From: HLUCCA09 sp038757905
GTDB lineage: Bacteria > Pseudomonadota > Alphaproteobacteria > Rhodobacterales > Rhodobacteraceae
Direction: 5' to 3'
DNA: 7,746 bases
Assembly: GCA_038757905.1 (NCBI GenBank)
Contig: JBCDGG010000193.1
Location: 1-7,746, forward strand
The position numbers were made by a program, and so were the translations under genes. This document shows, in pieces, positions 6,375 to 7,746 of the stretch. Under the pieces are notes generated by a model. The model saw only the letters and a list, made by a program, of their open reading frames with translations. It was not told the origin of the DNA and did no database searches. How positions within the stretch are numbered: the first letter of the stretch is position 1; the number at the start of each line of letters is the position of its first letter.

Positions 6375-7505
6375 TCAGGGAAAGACACGCTCCAGGATGG
6401 CCGCGGTGGAGGCGTCGCGCGCGCCGATGTCGCCGGGGTTGAGCCGCCCATACCCCTTCCAGTCGGTGGTGATGCCGCGGCAGTGCCAGTAGCCGATCCC
6501 GCGCCTGGGCGGCAGGGACAGCGGGATGACGCTTTCGAGCCGGTGCACGTCCCAACCCGCCCAGCCGAGCGGGCCTGTCGGGCGGATGCAATACTTCGTC
6601 GGGCAGGGCCACGTGCCCTCCCTGCGGTGCAGGTGCTGGGCATGGACGAACGGCATCGATGTGCGCGGCGGCGGCAGGCGCCACTCGCCGGCAAAGGTCG
6701 CAAGGCCGAGCGGGCTCTTGACGGCGGCGTCGAACACCGAGCCCTCGCGCGACCAGACGAGCTCGTCGATGTCGACGTTGAGAACCGCCCGCGCCCGGCG
6801 CAGGAACCGCAATCGCGCAAGGTTCAGCATCGCGGGCTGCAGGAATTTTCCGCCCCGCCGCCCGTGCTTGCGCCGGGTGGGGCCATAGGGCTGCGGCACT
6901 TTGAGGACGACGGCGCGCGCAAGCCCGGTGGCCGACAGCGCCTCCAGAATTGCGTCCGGCGGATAGGTCGTCGAGGCGTTGTCCATCACCAGCATGGCCT
7001 GCAGCCCGTGCTCCGCGATGTGGAAGCGCGCCCAGTCTGCGATCCAGCCCAGCCGATTGTCGCGGTTCATGTGGAGCGATGCGTTGAGCCCCGAGAAGTG
7101 CGCGGCGGCGTCGGCGCTGATCGCGCTCTCGGCGTGCCACGGGCCGATGCTCAGGCCGAGCCGGGAGGCATCGGCCGGGAGCCGTCGCGTCGCGATCTCG
7201 TGGCGGCGCGCCGCGCGCACCCGCAGCGCGCCAAGGCGGGCCCCGTCCAGTGTCAGCCGGTCGAGAAGCGGCCGCAGCGTATAGAGCCGCGGGCAGACCA
7301 GATGCAGCTTGTCCCGGATCCGTACGGCGTCATACCAGAGCGTGTCGTGGTCATAGGCCGCTTCGAACCCGTCGCTGCGGTCGTCGCGCGGCACACGAAT
7401 CGGGCGCCGCTTCCCGGAGCCCGCAAGCGACAGGCTGGCCATCTCCGCCACGTGGAAATCCGGCAGGGTGTGCGATGGGCCGGGGCGATCTGGGTGCGAG
7501 GTCAT
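6375..7505 (-). CDS. Probable GT-A-type glycosyltransferase (GT92/GT2-like)
   Basis: I recognise this 376-residue protein only at the fold-family level. Residues 147-176 (MNRDNRLGWIADWARFHIAE, then HGLQAMLVMDN) look like the start of GT92/DUF23 and related GT-A domains, in which a WIxxxxxxH segment precedes a strand ending in DN. Residues 241-249 (VLNVDIDEL) supply the DxD-type motif (Asp245, Asp247) that usually binds the metal and nucleotide sugar. Basic and aromatic segments follow, including KYCIRP at 304-309 and GYWHCRGITTDWK at 338-350. I see no signal peptide or membrane helix, so it is probably cytoplasmic. The start at 7505 is chosen because AGGAGG sits six bases upstream; an in-frame ATG at 7574 has no good ribosome site and would add a 23-residue Arg-rich stretch. 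Acceptor and donor are unknown. It is the first gene of a same-strand series leading into deoC and the ALDH16 gene. A role in modifying a surface polysaccharide is possible but untested. Confidence 0.7.
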   Translation of the reverse strand: MTSHPDRPGPSHTLPDFHVAEMASLSLAGSGKRRPIRVPRDDRSDGFEAAYDHDTLWYDAVRIRDKLHLVCPRLYTLRPLLDRLTLDGARLGALRVRAARRHEIATRRLPADASRLGLSIGPWHAESAISADAAAHFSGLNASLHMNRDNRLGWIADWARFHIAEHGLQAMLVMDNASTTYPPDAILEALSATGLARAVVLKVPQPYGPTRRKHGRRGGKFLQPAMLNLARLRFLRRARAVLNVDIDELVWSREGSVFDAAVKSPLGLATFAGEWRLPPPRTSMPFVHAQHLHRREGTWPCPTKYCIRPTGPLGWAGWDVHRLESVIPLSLPPRRGIGYWHCRGITTDWKGYGRLNPGDIGARDASTAAILERVFP

Positions 7506-7511
7506 GCGCCG

Positions 7512-7517
7512 CCTCCT
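7512..7517 (-). promoter_or_regulatory. Strong Shine-Dalgarno deciding the glycosyltransferase start
   Basis: AGGAGG on the minus strand lies six bases before the ATG at 7505-7503. It supports this start over the in-frame ATG at 7574-7572, whose upstream bases (CTTCAGGGC) form no good ribosome-binding site. Confidence 0.7.
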
Positions 7518-7650
7518 GCCCGATCGGGCCGCCGGTGTGAAGAGCCGGACCGCGCTGCGCCGGTAGCCGGGCATGCCCTGAAGCGCGGGCTGCGGTCCTG
7601 TCGGGCAATGCCGGACGCGTCAACCGGAGAGCGCGCCTGGCCTCAGCCTG
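7518..7650 (-). promoter_or_regulatory. Leader of the glycosyltransferase-deoC-ALDH16 series, weak promoter candidate
   Basis: No gene is supported here. A TTGACG hexamer on the minus strand (7623-7618) matches the usual alphaproteobacterial -35 sequence, but the bases 17 positions on (CAGGAC) are a poor -10, so the promoter call is tentative. This is the last stretch of normal-complexity sequence before the homopolymer tail. Confidence 0.2.

Positions 7651-7746
<96 letters not shown>

Noticed and set aside
6298..7140. In-frame upstream extension of deoC to 630 residues
   Set aside because: The extension overlaps the glycosyltransferase gene in another frame and is Arg/Ala-rich without homology; the ATG at 6297 has a strong ribosome site and the usual family length.

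Overview
The window is a GC-rich bacterial segment. Every gene I can support lies on the minus strand, so transcription runs from high to low coordinates. The GC-rich third codon positions and the gene families (ALDH16-type aldehyde dehydrogenase, long-form DeoC, short-Q-loop cytochrome bd oxidase with a LysR regulator) suggest an alphaproteobacterium, probably of the Rhodobacterales. This placement is inferred from protein character; no rRNA or other marker gene is present.

Layout in the direction of transcription: (1) 7746-7506 holds a very low-complexity, G/C-homopolymer tail that looks like a contig end or sequencing artefact, followed by a short leader. (2) 7505-6375 encodes a probable GT-A-type glycosyltransferase that resembles GT92 proteins. 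(3) 6297-5248 is deoC (deoxyribose-phosphate aldolase). (4) 5159-2823 is a 778-residue two-domain aldehyde dehydrogenase of the ALDH16 type. (5) 2681-1803 is a LysR-family regulator. (6) 1584-127 is cydA/cioA, subunit I of a cyanide-insensitive-type cytochrome bd quinol oxidase. (7) 84-1 is the 5' end of cydB/cioB, cut by the window edge.

These fall into two functional blocks. In the first, DeoC splits 2-deoxyribose-5-phosphate into glyceraldehyde-3-phosphate and acetaldehyde, and the ALDH16 enzyme beside it could oxidise the acetaldehyde to acetate with NAD+. The glycosyltransferase lies 77 bases upstream of deoC and may share its transcript, but has no obvious metabolic link. In the second, a LysR regulator precedes a bd-type quinol oxidase operon. 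The 218-base gap between regulator and oxidase carries a 10-base-phased direct repeat (TGCGACA twice), a plausible activator site. The 141-base gap upstream of lysR carries a long imperfect inverted repeat.

The window contains no tRNA, rRNA, CRISPR array, insertion sequence or clear intrinsic terminator that I could see. No radically new system is evident. The points most worth following are the deoC-ALDH16 pairing, the single conserved cysteine in the LysR effector domain, and the two candidate operator structures.
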